Of a stretch of 64,000 nucleotides of DNA, positions 18,014 to 26,667 are shown piece by piece. Where the stretch lies: positions 1 to 64,000 of the forward strand of contig SCKK01000006.1 in assembly GCA_004124475.1 (NCBI GenBank). Reading direction: 5' to 3'. The notes under the pieces are model-generated. The model was not told the origin of the DNA. It did no database searches and worked only from the letters and a program-made list of their open reading frames with translations. The DNA comes from Fidelibacterota bacterium. GTDB taxonomy: Bacteria > Fidelibacterota > Marinisomatia > Marinisomatales > SCKK01. The translations under genes and the position numbers were made by a program. The stretch's first letter is position 1. Each line of letters opens with the position of its first letter.

Positions 18014-18118
18014 ACTCATATTTTGCACCTCTTTACGGTCATTTATGTATTTGATGTTCGCAGAATGTATGATTTTGTCGCATTAGAAAAATTTTATCAT
18101 TGACGTCAAACCATCGTG

Positions 18119-18138
18119 CCTGTCTGCCGACAGGCAGG
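18119..18138. repeat. 20-bp palindromic insertion, first instance
   Basis: CCTGTCTGCCGACAGGCAGG interrupts the MITE sequence. Copy B reads straight through at the corresponding point (CATCGTG then GAGGATT). Two alternative hairpins are possible: CCTGTC/GACAGG and CTGCC/GGCAG. No target-site duplication is visible. Confidence 0.8.
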
Positions 18139-18269
18139 GAGGATTAGAATGAATTTCTGTTTGAGTGCATATCCGCCAGTTGGCGGAGAGGGGCGAGTTT
18201 AATTCATTCCCGAAACGATGGTACAGACGGATAAAATTTTACTCCAGCGACAGTTTCTTTTGGTACTTT

Positions 18270-18289
18270 CCTGTCCGCCGACAGGCGGG
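18270..18289. repeat. 20-bp palindromic insertion, second instance
   Basis: CCTGTCCGCCGACAGGCGGG interrupts GGTACTTT and TCTTACGC, which are joined in copy B. It differs from the first instance only at positions 7 and 18 (T to C and A to G), which pair with each other in the CYGCC/GGCRG hairpin. The insertion splits one arm of a perfect hairpin that is intact in copy B. Confidence 0.8.
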
Positions 18290-18426
18290 TCTTACGCTAA
18301 GAAAAGTACATATAATAACGATAATAAGAAATTCGTCTTTTCCATTATAATACTTAATGACTTTATTTATGAACATCTTCCGAAATATGAAACACTTACT
18401 ATGTGCGAACCTTGAGTAGTATTACG

Positions 18427-19500
18427 TTACAGCTTATACTTAATGCCCACTTCAATGACGGTTTTATCGTAATAGCGCTGATTTAATATCGTCTCGTTCT
18501 CAAACAAACTGACCTTAATAAATACTACTCTTCTTTTTGCCATCATACGTTCAATCTGAATGTAACTGCGGTTTTGGATTTTTTCTTCCGGATCCCGATA
18601 TCCACTAACACCACTCAAACTTGGGTATCCATATTTTTTATCCACTCGTTGGAGAACAAAGTGATAGAAATATGTTTCTCCCACCCGTCCTGAAAAATAG
18701 CCCTGGTAACTAACAAGGGCATATTCTCCAATCGCGCTATTTGAATTGATCCATTCAAACCCTAATTGTAACCCGTAAATTATTTTACCTCGATAACGAA
18801 AATGGATCGTATTCCTTGCCAACCTGTCCTTCTGATTAACATCCAACGAAATTAATAGAGTATCATTTTTAATATCCCAAGCAGCAAAATCTTTATAAGT
18901 AATATTTCCCAGGATGGCAGCGGTTTCAATAGAAAATCGAGGATTCATTTGGAATTTCCCCCTCATTTCATAACTATACTCGTCAAATCGAAACTTACCC
19001 AATGAAGTGAATGTGGTTGACCTGAAAAAATACCCTATGTTAGCAGTTATTTTACGATGAGGCAAAAACTGAAGATAGATATTGTATTCCGACCATCGGT
19101 GAGATCTGGTTTGTTCATAAAATGATTTCTGGAAATAAGAGAATTGACTTACGATGAGAATATTTGGCACCCATTGATATTGAACAGTTAAATCCGAGTT
19201 GAGAATCAATTTTGATTCATCAATAAATCGGGCATCTAAGAATGTCTGAGCTAAAATATCTTCATAAATATTCCATTTCGACCGGGAAAATTCATGGTGC
19301 AAATCTCCTCTGAGTTTTAATCCAAATGTCTGTGTGGGATTGTTGAGAGATTCTTGAACATTGGTATCAACATAGGGTGAAAGCTGGAATTGTCCGCTGA
19401 TAGCGCAAATGAGAGAATGATTATAGACTACACAGAGAAATAGGAAAAGACCGTTTATGTTTCTCAATGGCTTTGTTCTAAATACTGACTTATCCGTCAT
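18427..19500 (-). CDS. Large outer-membrane beta-barrel protein
   Basis: 357 residues. An N-terminal signal (NINGLFLFLCVVYNHSLICAISG) is followed by a mature protein of regular amphipathic strands (FGLKLRGDLHHEF, WNIYEDILAQTFLDARF, LTVQYQWVPNILIVSQFSYF). The last strand is KTVIEVGIKYKL. This is the pattern of a 16-18-stranded outer-membrane barrel. It is the last gene of the minus-strand group histidine kinase, response regulator, coiled-coil protein, barrel, although a 238-bp gap precedes it. Transported substrate unknown. Confidence 0.7.
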   Translation of the reverse strand: MTDKSVFRTKPLRNINGLFLFLCVVYNHSLICAISGQFQLSPYVDTNVQESLNNPTQTFGLKLRGDLHHEFSRSKWNIYEDILAQTFLDARFIDESKLILNSDLTVQYQWVPNILIVSQFSYFQKSFYEQTRSHRWSEYNIYLQFLPHRKITANIGYFFRSTTFTSLGKFRFDEYSYEMRGKFQMNPRFSIETAAILGNITYKDFAAWDIKNDTLLISLDVNQKDRLARNTIHFRYRGKIIYGLQLGFEWINSNSAIGEYALVSYQGYFSGRVGETYFYHFVLQRVDKKYGYPSLSGVSGYRDPEEKIQNRSYIQIERMMAKRRVVFIKVSLFENETILNQRYYDKTVIEVGIKYKL

Positions 19501-19738
19501 CTGACGGATGATCTTTGTGAGGAATAAAGACGCGATGCGTAATGCGTGATACGTGATGCGACATTCGACTATCGGTTATGTTACCCACAGAATTACTCCT
19601 CTCTAAGCTGTGAATGGATGGTAGGGGAGTAAACTGGCGAGGCACTCCACTATTCTACCACTCACCCCTGTACGGTCGTTCCTCCCTACAGGGCAGGCAG
19701 TTACCACTCACCAATTCCTCAGCCTTAGCCTTCTCAAC

Positions 19739-20689
19739 CTATTGTGCCAATTCTTTCTCAATCTGTACAATAAGTGTCTGGTAATGTTGACGTTTGTATT
19801 TCAGAAAATTTATATTATTCTCAATCGTGGATGACCCAATCGAGGAGCTTCTAATAATCTCCGGAGTAATTTGATTTTCTAATAATGAGGAACCCAATGG
19901 TCTTTTTTCCGAACTCGACCTTTCAGAAAAATAATTCCCCATATCAGTTACAATAGACCCATCAGTGGCATAATCAAATGACCCCACACCCTGTTCTTCT
20001 GTGGAAAATATCTGACTACCTCCAGAACCTAAGTCACGATCTGATTCCAATGCTAAACCAAGATCGCGATGGAATTCCTCAAGGCGATTTATCAGTTCCT
20101 GTTCCGATCGCCACTCGAGTATGATGAAATCGATTAACGTTATCTTTTTACCAATAACCAAAAGCAAATCTTCAAAAATGAGTTGTCTGATCTGATCATC
20201 CTCATATGGATTCGTTAAAATGGAGGAATAATCCGGTAAGTCAACGGGAGTCAATCCTCTTCCCACAATCCACCGACCAATTGAAAACGTACGCTGTCTA
20301 TCTTCCACTGAAAGAGTATCACCAACTCCGGATTCTAACAGTTGACGATAGACTGTTTTTAAGGTCAAAAATATTCTGTCCCTCTCCATCAACAGCTTTT
20401 GTTCATTGTTTTGTAATGCTTTTAAAGAGTCATTCAATTCAACTTGCCGGTCACTTTTTCTATGGAGAATTAACTCATTTATCCATCCATTGAACCACGA
20501 TTTATTCTTCCGAAGAATAGTCATCTCATTTTGCAAAATCTCAAGTTGTTCTAATATAAGCTGTTCCTTAGCTAATGTCTCACTAAGTTCAGATTCCGAT
20601 TGTATATATTCAGTCCAGACATTTTGAATGTCCTGCGGCAAAATAAATATGGGTACAAGTAAAAAAATAATTATTCCAAAAAGTTTCAT
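19739..20689 (-). CDS. Exported coiled-coil protein of a two-component locus
   Basis: 316 residues from the ATG at 20689, which opens a signal peptide (MKLFGIIIFLLVPIFILPQ). The longer frame start adds an unlikely polar leader. Residues ~25-110 form a strong coiled coil (SESELSETLAKEQLILEQLE, KALQNNEQKLLMERDRIF). The middle is helical (LIFEDLLLVIGKKITLIDF), a low-complexity Ser/Gly-rich linker follows, and the C-terminal helix is again charged (YKRQHYQTLIVQIEKEL). Probably periplasmic. It follows the response regulator by about 150 bp, so its expression may depend on that system. No family recognised. Confidence 0.65.
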   Translation of the reverse strand: MKLFGIIIFLLVPIFILPQDIQNVWTEYIQSESELSETLAKEQLILEQLEILQNEMTILRKNKSWFNGWINELILHRKSDRQVELNDSLKALQNNEQKLLMERDRIFLTLKTVYRQLLESGVGDTLSVEDRQRTFSIGRWIVGRGLTPVDLPDYSSILTNPYEDDQIRQLIFEDLLLVIGKKITLIDFIILEWRSEQELINRLEEFHRDLGLALESDRDLGSGGSQIFSTEEQGVGSFDYATDGSIVTDMGNYFSERSSSEKRPLGSSLLENQITPEIIRSSSIGSSTIENNINFLKYKRQHYQTLIVQIEKELAQ

Positions 20690-20841
20690 TCTATATTTTT
20701 TCCTGTTAAAGAATGAATGAGATTGTTCATTCATGAGTCGTATCCGAATCTGTCCATCGTCTGTCCATCGTAACGTAGTGAAGATGGGTAACTGCGAGTA
20801 GCCTGTCTATCGTCCCTAACGACAGATAGGTCGGAGTAGAC

Positions 20842-22209
20842 TTATTCATCAATTCCTGTTTCTTCTTTTTTATCGAAAAGACCATATTTATTCATCTTGT
20901 AGTAAAGAGTGCTGGTTTTGACTCCTAAAATTTTTGCAGCTCTCTGCTTAATGCCCCCTGCTTTTTTAAGCGCTTCCTTTATCATATCATACTCTTTATC
21001 CTTCAATACACTTATAAGTTTCTCTTTTCCCTCAATAGGCATGTTGCTGTTCTCATCAAAATAAATATCATCTGCTGTAATCATTTTTTTGTTGGAGAAA
21101 ATCAAGATTCTCTCAAGAAAATTCTCCAATTCTCGGATATTACCAGGCCATGAGTACTGTTTTAATCTTTCAATAGCTTCATTACTAAAAACCGGTTTTT
21201 CTATGTCAAGATTTCGGGATTTCATGGTTACAATATATTCAACGAGGTCGGGTAGGTCTGAATATCTCTTTCTCAATGAAGGAACGTCAATGGGAATCAC
21301 ATTCAGACGGAAATAGAGGTCTTCCCTGAATTGTTTTTTCAAAATGGCTTCTTTCAGATTCCGATTTGTGGATGCTATGATACGAACATCCGTGGATATT
21401 TCTTCGGTACCTCCCAAGCGATAGAAAGCCTGATGCTGTAAAATTCTGAGAAGTTTTACCTGCATTTGTCTGGATATTTCCCCAATCTCATCCAAAAGTA
21501 TCGTGCCTCCATCAGCTTGTTCAAATATTCCCTTATGTTGTCTAATCGCACCCGTAAAGGCGCCCTTTTCATGTCCAAATAACTCGCTTTCGAGCAAAGA
21601 ATCTGTAAATCCCCCACAATTCACAGCTAAAAATTGTTTCCCACTTCTTTTACTCTCTTTGTGTATCGCTCTTGCAATGAGTTCTTTTCCCGTTCCGCTC
21701 TCACCCGTGATTAAAGCCGGACTGTCTACCCTTGCTACTTGCTTAACTTTTTCATAAAGCTCTTTCATATCTGGTGAAGAACCTACCATACCGTGAAAAG
21801 TGGAAATCATATCTGCTTCAACTTCCGGAAAAGTTAAATCCTCCAGCGCTTGGGAGACTTTTATTTTTAATTCATCAATAGAGAACGGTTTGGCGATAAA
21901 ATCTTTGGCACCGGATTTTAGTGCAGTCACAGCCAAATCGATAGTACCGTATGCGGATATGAGAATCACCGGAAGAAAAGGATTGATTTCTAAAAATTCG
22001 TGTAATAAGTGCATACCCCCTTTTCCGGGAAGTTTCAAATCTGTGATCACAAGCTGGGGATTGTACTGTGTGAACAGTCGGCTTCCCTCAATCCCATCCA
22101 AAGCAGATATTACATGATATCCCGCTTTCTCTAAGACAGTCTGAATCCCTTCACACATGGTTTTATCGTCCTCAATGACGAGAATCATTATTTCTTTAGC
22201 ATCACTCAT
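20842..22209 (-). CDS. Sigma-54-dependent response regulator (NtrC family)
   Basis: 455 residues in the normal three-domain order. The receiver domain (1-120) has phospho-acceptor D57 (LVITDLKLPG). The AAA+ domain has Walker A GESGTGKE and the sigma-54 contact loop GAFTGA (FGHEKGAFTGAIRQ). A Fis-type helix-turn-helix at the end reads QRAAKILGVKTSTLYYKMNKYG. It activates RNA polymerase-sigma54 at distant promoters on phosphorylation. The start ATG is one base after the kinase stop, so the pair is co-translated. Target promoters were not identified in the window. Confidence 0.95.
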   Translation of the reverse strand: MSDAKEIMILVIEDDKTMCEGIQTVLEKAGYHVISALDGIEGSRLFTQYNPQLVITDLKLPGKGGMHLLHEFLEINPFLPVILISAYGTIDLAVTALKSGAKDFIAKPFSIDELKIKVSQALEDLTFPEVEADMISTFHGMVGSSPDMKELYEKVKQVARVDSPALITGESGTGKELIARAIHKESKRSGKQFLAVNCGGFTDSLLESELFGHEKGAFTGAIRQHKGIFEQADGGTILLDEIGEISRQMQVKLLRILQHQAFYRLGGTEEISTDVRIIASTNRNLKEAILKKQFREDLYFRLNVIPIDVPSLRKRYSDLPDLVEYIVTMKSRNLDIEKPVFSNEAIERLKQYSWPGNIRELENFLERILIFSNKKMITADDIYFDENSNMPIEGKEKLISVLKDKEYDMIKEALKKAGGIKQRAAKILGVKTSTLYYKMNKYGLFDKKEETGIDE

Positions 22210-22210
22210 A

Positions 22211-23611
22211 TCAGTTTTCAGGCAATTCTATAGTAAAAGTAGTCGTCTTTCCTTCCTGACTTTTTACAATAATTGTGCCATTCAATTCATCAATGATGTT
22301 TTTTGCTATGGTTAATCCCAATCCATAACCCTTTTCCCGCGTAGTGAAATAAGGTTGGAATATCTGAGACATATTGTCCTCCGGAATGCCAATCCCATTA
22401 TCAGTAACATCAATAATAGTGGTTAAATTTTCATTCTTAATCTCTACTTTAATAGTACCTTTGTCATCAACTGCTTCTAAACTATTTTTCAAAAGGTTCA
22501 AGAACACCCTTCTTAATTTTGATTCATCAGCTAAAACTTCCCCTTGTCCGGATAGTGTGTATGAAATTTCCTTTTGTCTCATTTCCGGAAGAAGTATCCT
22601 GTAAATATCCTCAATCAACGATTCTATATGGATTGGTTTTAAATCACTTTTAAGAGGCTTCGCATAGTCTAAATATTCCAATACCACCTGTTTTAAATGT
22701 TGAATTTCCCGGGTGATTTTTCCTAGGTAATTTAAGCTCTCATCAGAAGTAGAATTGCCATTACTTTTAGCAAGTTCTTCCCGTAAAAGACCTGAATAAA
22801 TTTCCATTCCACCCAATGGATTTTTGATTTCATGAGCGATTCCTGATAATAATTGTTTCATCGTCTGTTCATTCTGTTTGATTTCTGTATGCATCTCAGA
22901 GAGGGATTGGCTTAAGTCTCCAAACTCATCTTTACGGTTTAGTGTTACGGTGTCCGTATAAATATTTTTCTTGATCGATTTGGTATATTCAGAGAGTTTT
23001 TTTACAGGAGATAGTAAAGATTGAGAAAAAATAACTGCCAAACCCATAGCAATGCCCACGGTAATTAGAATGATCCAAAATACAATTCCCGTAATTTGAT
23101 CAATCTCGCTCATAAAATCGGTTCCTCCCCAAACTACCAGAAAAACCATCGGATCGTCAATCATAAAAATGGGATAAGCAGCAGCTTTAAAATATTTTCC
23201 ACTCGATAGTTTATAGAGTTCGGAGACATTGCCATGTTTATTTTCTGTCCCGATTAAGGTTTTTATCAGTTCAAATATTAGATCATTGGCACTTTTACTC
23301 ATTTCCACCATTGCTAATTGTTTGCCATCTGATCTATGGATTGCAAGTCCATCTATCTGTTCTGATACAAAAAACATCAAATTATCTTCTAAACTTTTCC
23401 GTACATTTGATAAGGCAGGTTCTCTTGCAAGGGTACGCAATAGGTCCTTGTTTACGTTATTTGCTGTAATCTCCGCAATGGAAAGCAGACGTTTATCCAA
23501 TTCATCTTCCAGAGCGCTTTTTAGGTACCAATACACCGGCACCGATAGAAATAAAAAAGACACCGTTACTACAATCAATGTCAGTGAAAGGATTTTGGAC
23601 CGAAGTTTCAT
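22211..23611 (-). CDS. Sensor histidine kinase (HAMP, HisKA, HATPase)
   Basis: 466 residues. Transmembrane segments at about 8-30 and 174-197 enclose a ~145-residue periplasmic sensor. A HAMP domain (SPVKKLSEYTKSI) follows, then the H-box LLSGIAHEIKNPLGGM with H260, then the ATPase boxes NLLKNSLEAVDD, DVTDNGIGIP and GYGLGLTIAKNI. It autophosphorylates and passes phosphate to the NtrC-type regulator encoded one base downstream. The sensor domain is not assigned to a family. First gene of the locus; copy B of the MITE lies 91 bp upstream of its start. Confidence 0.95.
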   Translation of the reverse strand: MKLRSKILSLTLIVVTVSFLFLSVPVYWYLKSALEDELDKRLLSIAEITANNVNKDLLRTLAREPALSNVRKSLEDNLMFFVSEQIDGLAIHRSDGKQLAMVEMSKSANDLIFELIKTLIGTENKHGNVSELYKLSSGKYFKAAAYPIFMIDDPMVFLVVWGGTDFMSEIDQITGIVFWIILITVGIAMGLAVIFSQSLLSPVKKLSEYTKSIKKNIYTDTVTLNRKDEFGDLSQSLSEMHTEIKQNEQTMKQLLSGIAHEIKNPLGGMEIYSGLLREELAKSNGNSTSDESLNYLGKITREIQHLKQVVLEYLDYAKPLKSDLKPIHIESLIEDIYRILLPEMRQKEISYTLSGQGEVLADESKLRRVFLNLLKNSLEAVDDKGTIKVEIKNENLTTIIDVTDNGIGIPEDNMSQIFQPYFTTREKGYGLGLTIAKNIIDELNGTIIVKSQEGKTTTFTIELPEN

Positions 23612-23702
23612 TTTCTATTTATTATTTTAGTCAAACCTAACAGCCATAACTGAACACTCTGGTTTGATAATTAAATATCATAAACCAGGTTAAAAATAAT
23701 TT

Positions 23703-24066
23703 ACTCATGTTTCGCACCTCTTTACGGTCATTTATGTAGTTGATGTTCGCAGAATGTGTTATTATGTCGCATTAGAAAAATTTTATCATTGACGTCAAAC
23801 CATCGTGGAGGATTAGAATGAATTACTGTTTGAGCCTCTCTCCACCAGCTGGTGGAGAGGGGCGAGTTTAATTCATTCCCGAAACGATGGTACAGACGGA
23901 TAAAATTTTACTCCAGCGACTGTTTCTTTTGGTACTTTTCTTACGCTAAGAAAAGTACAGAGAATAACGGTAATATGAAAATCGTCTTTTTTATTACGAT
24001 ACTTAATGACTTTATTTATGAACATCTTCTGAAATATAAAACACTTACTATGTGCAAAACTTGAGT
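23703..24066 (+). mobile_element. MITE-like element, copy B (without the 20-bp insertions)
   Basis: 364 bp. The ends are inverted (ACTCATGTTTCGCAC against ACTCAAGTTTTGCAC on the other strand, 13 of 15 identical). AATTT occurs directly outside both ends (23698-23702 and 24067-24071), which looks like a 5-bp target duplication. Inside are a 22-bp perfect palindrome at 23838-23859 and a perfect 11-bp hairpin at 23932-23958. No transposase, so it is non-autonomous. It lies 91 bp upstream of the histidine kinase gene, in the spacer where that gene's promoter should be. Confidence 0.8.
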
Positions 24067-24271
24067 AATTTACATAACAATCCAAATAAGACCACGAAAA
24101 GAACAATCTAAATTGAGCAATTTTATGATAACTATTTCTGAAGGATCCTTTGGAAAAGATATTACGTATAGTCAAGAGGACAAGTTAACAACTTATCCTA
24201 CGCAAATCTCTCAATTTAGGAATAAATAAAACCTGATAAAAAAACCGGAGTATTATTTCAGGAGAAAATGG

Positions 24272-25261
24272 TTATCGTTTAGATTTATAAGGAAATCCCC
24301 ATAATGCTGCATTGTATCCTCCCTCTGTGCTGAAGAGTGTTTCAAAATCGATGACATCGACAAACATTTTGAAGATACGATGTCTAAATCCCCTTCCGGG
24401 AGGATGAACAAAAAATATCCTCGTGAATTCGTTATTGTTTTTTACCACATCTCCATGAGTCCCATCATCGAAAAATTTTCTGCGAGCATGGAGGTGTCCG
24501 TTTAGTGACCGACGTCCTCTTCCTATCCTCAAATGGGCTCCTTCACCCGATTCCCATTCATACTCCGGACCTGTATTGGAAACGTAAAGCTTCAGTGTGA
24601 TCGAATCCCCTGTAGTAACTTGAGGAATGTTTTCACGATCGATATACAAATCCAACAGGTTTTCTGCTTCGAATCTGTAAAGAAGATCACCATTTTGAGT
24701 GTTTGTAATCACCAGGGAATCAATATCAATCTTGCTACCGGAAATACTCACTATGGGGGTTAATGCAACCAAGCGCCAATTTCTACGCGGTTGTCGTGTA
24801 TTGTCTATCCTTTTGAACTTTACTTTACGGATTACCTCTATGTTAAACGGTTTTGCAAACGAATCTACAAGTACTCCCGAGGTATCAAAAATGACCGTGA
24901 TGAAATCACCTGAAACTGTATGAGATATGGTGGAATAGACCACAGAATCGCCTTCGAATTCGTGCGTAACTGAGATTTCATGATTGGTCACATTCCTGCC
25001 AAATCTGAATCGTAGACTGTCTGATGGATAGTAATCTTCCAAAGTCTTTCCTAATCCTCCATCCGTGATATCTCCGAATTCGATGTCTAAAGCGCCACCA
25101 TCGTTAAACTCATCCATCCCGAGCGCTACATCGCCTGAGATAATCGCTTCAAGGGCTGACATTATCTCATCTTTCGAAGGATCGTCTGTAGTTTCACATC
25201 CCGTAAAAATGACTAACCCACCAATGACCATCGATGCGATCAGTTTATTCGTGGAAAACAT
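24272..25261 (-). CDS. Lipoprotein of unknown function
   Basis: 329 residues. The signal ends in a lipobox (GLVIFTGCETTDD), so the mature protein starts with a lipidated cysteine. The rest is beta-rich with two apparent immunoglobulin-like stretches (SITLKLYVSNTGPEYEWESGEG near residues 220-245, HEISVTHEFEGDSVVYSTIS near 95-115). It is the last gene of a minus-strand set that begins with an ECF sigma factor, 11 bp after the NadC-like gene. No known family. Confidence 0.7.
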   Translation of the reverse strand: MFSTNKLIASMVIGGLVIFTGCETTDDPSKDEIMSALEAIISGDVALGMDEFNDGGALDIEFGDITDGGLGKTLEDYYPSDSLRFRFGRNVTNHEISVTHEFEGDSVVYSTISHTVSGDFITVIFDTSGVLVDSFAKPFNIEVIRKVKFKRIDNTRQPRRNWRLVALTPIVSISGSKIDIDSLVITNTQNGDLLYRFEAENLLDLYIDRENIPQVTTGDSITLKLYVSNTGPEYEWESGEGAHLRIGRGRRSLNGHLHARRKFFDDGTHGDVVKNNNEFTRIFFVHPPGRGFRHRIFKMFVDVIDFETLFSTEGGYNAALWGFPYKSKR

Positions 25262-25272
25262 TATTCTTCCTC

Positions 25273-26121
25273 CTATTTACTGAATGAAAGTGAAAAGTAA
25301 TTATCAGTTATTAAGTTTTTTCTTAAATCCAGAGAATACAATCGAACACCAGAATCTTTTAATTTTTTTACCTCCTCTACCGAAATGGATTGATCTACTA
25401 TTAGTTTAGCCCACCCCTCGGTGATCTCTCCAACTTGATGGACTTGTTCAACGGAAAAATGGGTGCAGAATATATAATTAACATTCATACCCTTAATCGA
25501 TACCACCTGGTCTGGTGTATCAATTTCAACGATAACCTTGATCAGTTTCCTCAGTTCCCCCACTTCATCCAAAGTATTGAAAACCGCTTTTTTAATGGAA
25601 CCGACCCAGGAAATGTGTTCAGACGTAATAAATACGATATCATCCAAACCGGTACCCAGTGAAATTCCGCCCGCTTCCTCAACAGCATAGGCAAACAATT
25701 TTTCATACCCTATGGGCAAACCAAAAGAATGTGTTACATCTATCTTGGTAGGTTTTAATTCAATTACTGTTTTTTCTACTGTAGAACGAACATTTTCCAA
25801 TAGAGATAAAATTGGTTTAGCGGCCTGCCACACAGTTAAGATGGCACGACCGTTTCCCTCCAATTGTGCGATAATATCTCCGGGATTTGCGATTTCGCCA
25901 TTCTCTATTTGAGATCGGAAATTGATTGTGTTATCACCGTGCATTACCAAAGCTTTGAATATTTGATTACCCACCGCTGTCGCCTCTTTTTGACACACCA
26001 CATTCACCTGGGTATGTTTTGGATACGGGAAGAGGTTTTCAGTTGTAATATCTCCCTCCCCAACTTTTCGGTCGTAAAGGACTATCGCCTGTTCGATTGC
26101 TTGTTTTAATAAATCAGCCAC
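25273..26121 (-). CDS. NadC-like protein lacking the canonical active-site motif
   Basis: 282 residues, similar in length and order to quinolinate phosphoribosyltransferase (NadC). There is a GEGDITTENLF N-terminal motif, an NVVCQKEATAVG hammerhead strand, and a GNGRAILTVWQAAKPILSLLENV helix in place of GxERtaLNflqxlSGIAT. The segment where NadC has DTRKTTPG reads ELKPTKIDVTHSFG here, without the catalytic Arg and Lys pair, and KDNHI is SEHIS. I infer the fold is retained but the usual chemistry is lost or changed. It lies inside the sigma factor operon, between the CpxP-like protein and the lipoprotein. Confidence 0.65.
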   Translation of the reverse strand: MADLLKQAIEQAIVLYDRKVGEGDITTENLFPYPKHTQVNVVCQKEATAVGNQIFKALVMHGDNTINFRSQIENGEIANPGDIIAQLEGNGRAILTVWQAAKPILSLLENVRSTVEKTVIELKPTKIDVTHSFGLPIGYEKLFAYAVEEAGGISLGTGLDDIVFITSEHISWVGSIKKAVFNTLDEVGELRKLIKVIVEIDTPDQVVSIKGMNVNYIFCTHFSVEQVHQVGEITEGWAKLIVDQSISVEEVKKLKDSGVRLYSLDLRKNLITDNYFSLSFSK

Positions 26122-26140
26122 AATTTACCCCCATATCTGT

Positions 26141-26665
26141 TTACCAGCGATCTCTCATTCTTTTCCGGGGTCTCGGTTTGTCCCGATCTCGAAATGGAAA
26201 ATCGCGCCTCTCTTCCCTTAATGCCTTTTTAAGCTCATGTTTGAAACGTACCTCAAATATTATATACCTTGCCCTTTGTTCCGGTGATAAGACGTCACTA
26301 AGATCATGTACAAATTTGAATTTTTCTTTGATTTTCAATTCTTCAATTTCCTGAAACTGTTTCATCATACGATTAAAATCAGCATCACTGATTTCATCTC
26401 TCATCTCCATCATCTTTTTGAATTCTTCTACAAGTTCTTTTTGCCTGGAATTTAGAACCTCAATACCTTCGCTTAATCCCTTGTATCGTGGGAAAAACTT
26501 CGTTGCTTGTTCTTCCGACAGGTTAAGATGTTCAGTCAATCTCCACATCTTCATCATCTCGATACGACTTCGTTCTTTGGGATCAACACGCCTTTCCAGT
26601 GGTGGATCAGGAATTTGACCCACGACCAATGTTGTCAGTAACATAAAAATTGATATATTTTTCAT
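26141..26665 (-). CDS. Spy/CpxP-like periplasmic protein
   Basis: 174 residues: a signal peptide (MKNISIFMLLTTLVVGQ) and then a helical, highly charged protein with two LTxxQ-like motifs (LNLSEEQATKFF and LSPEQRARYIIF). This is the signature of the Spy/CpxP/ZraP group, which bind misfolded proteins or metals in the periplasm and often feed back on envelope-stress regulators. The tail is very basic (DRDKPRPRKRMRDRW). It is 2 bp from the preceding membrane-protein gene, so it is part of the ECF sigma operon. Confidence 0.8.
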   Translation of the reverse strand: MKNISIFMLLTTLVVGQIPDPPLERRVDPKERSRIEMMKMWRLTEHLNLSEEQATKFFPRYKGLSEGIEVLNSRQKELVEEFKKMMEMRDEISDADFNRMMKQFQEIEELKIKEKFKFVHDLSDVLSPEQRARYIIFEVRFKHELKKALREERRDFPFRDRDKPRPRKRMRDRW

Positions 26666-26667
26666 AA

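Larger units (their letters stand above)
18014..18417 (+). mobile_element. MITE-like element, copy A (with two 20-bp insertions)
   Basis: 404 bp, homologous along its full length to 23703-24066 and in the same orientation. It starts ACTCATATTTTGCAC and ends in GTGCGAACCTTGAGT, the imperfect terminal inverted repeat of the family. Inside are an ACCATCGT/ACGATGGT pair, a GAATGAAT/ATTCATTC pair and a central CCGCCAGTTGGCGG palindrome. No protein-coding content is seen. It is 40 bp longer than copy B, and this is fully explained by two separate 20-bp inserts (18119-18138 and 18270-18289). It ends 9 bp after the stop of the adjacent barrel gene. No clear target duplication. Confidence 0.75.

Noticed and set aside
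18014-24066. Composite transposon carrying the two-component locus
   Set aside because: The flanking elements encode no transposase and no duplication encloses the whole segment, so only recombination between repeats, not composite transposition, is supported.
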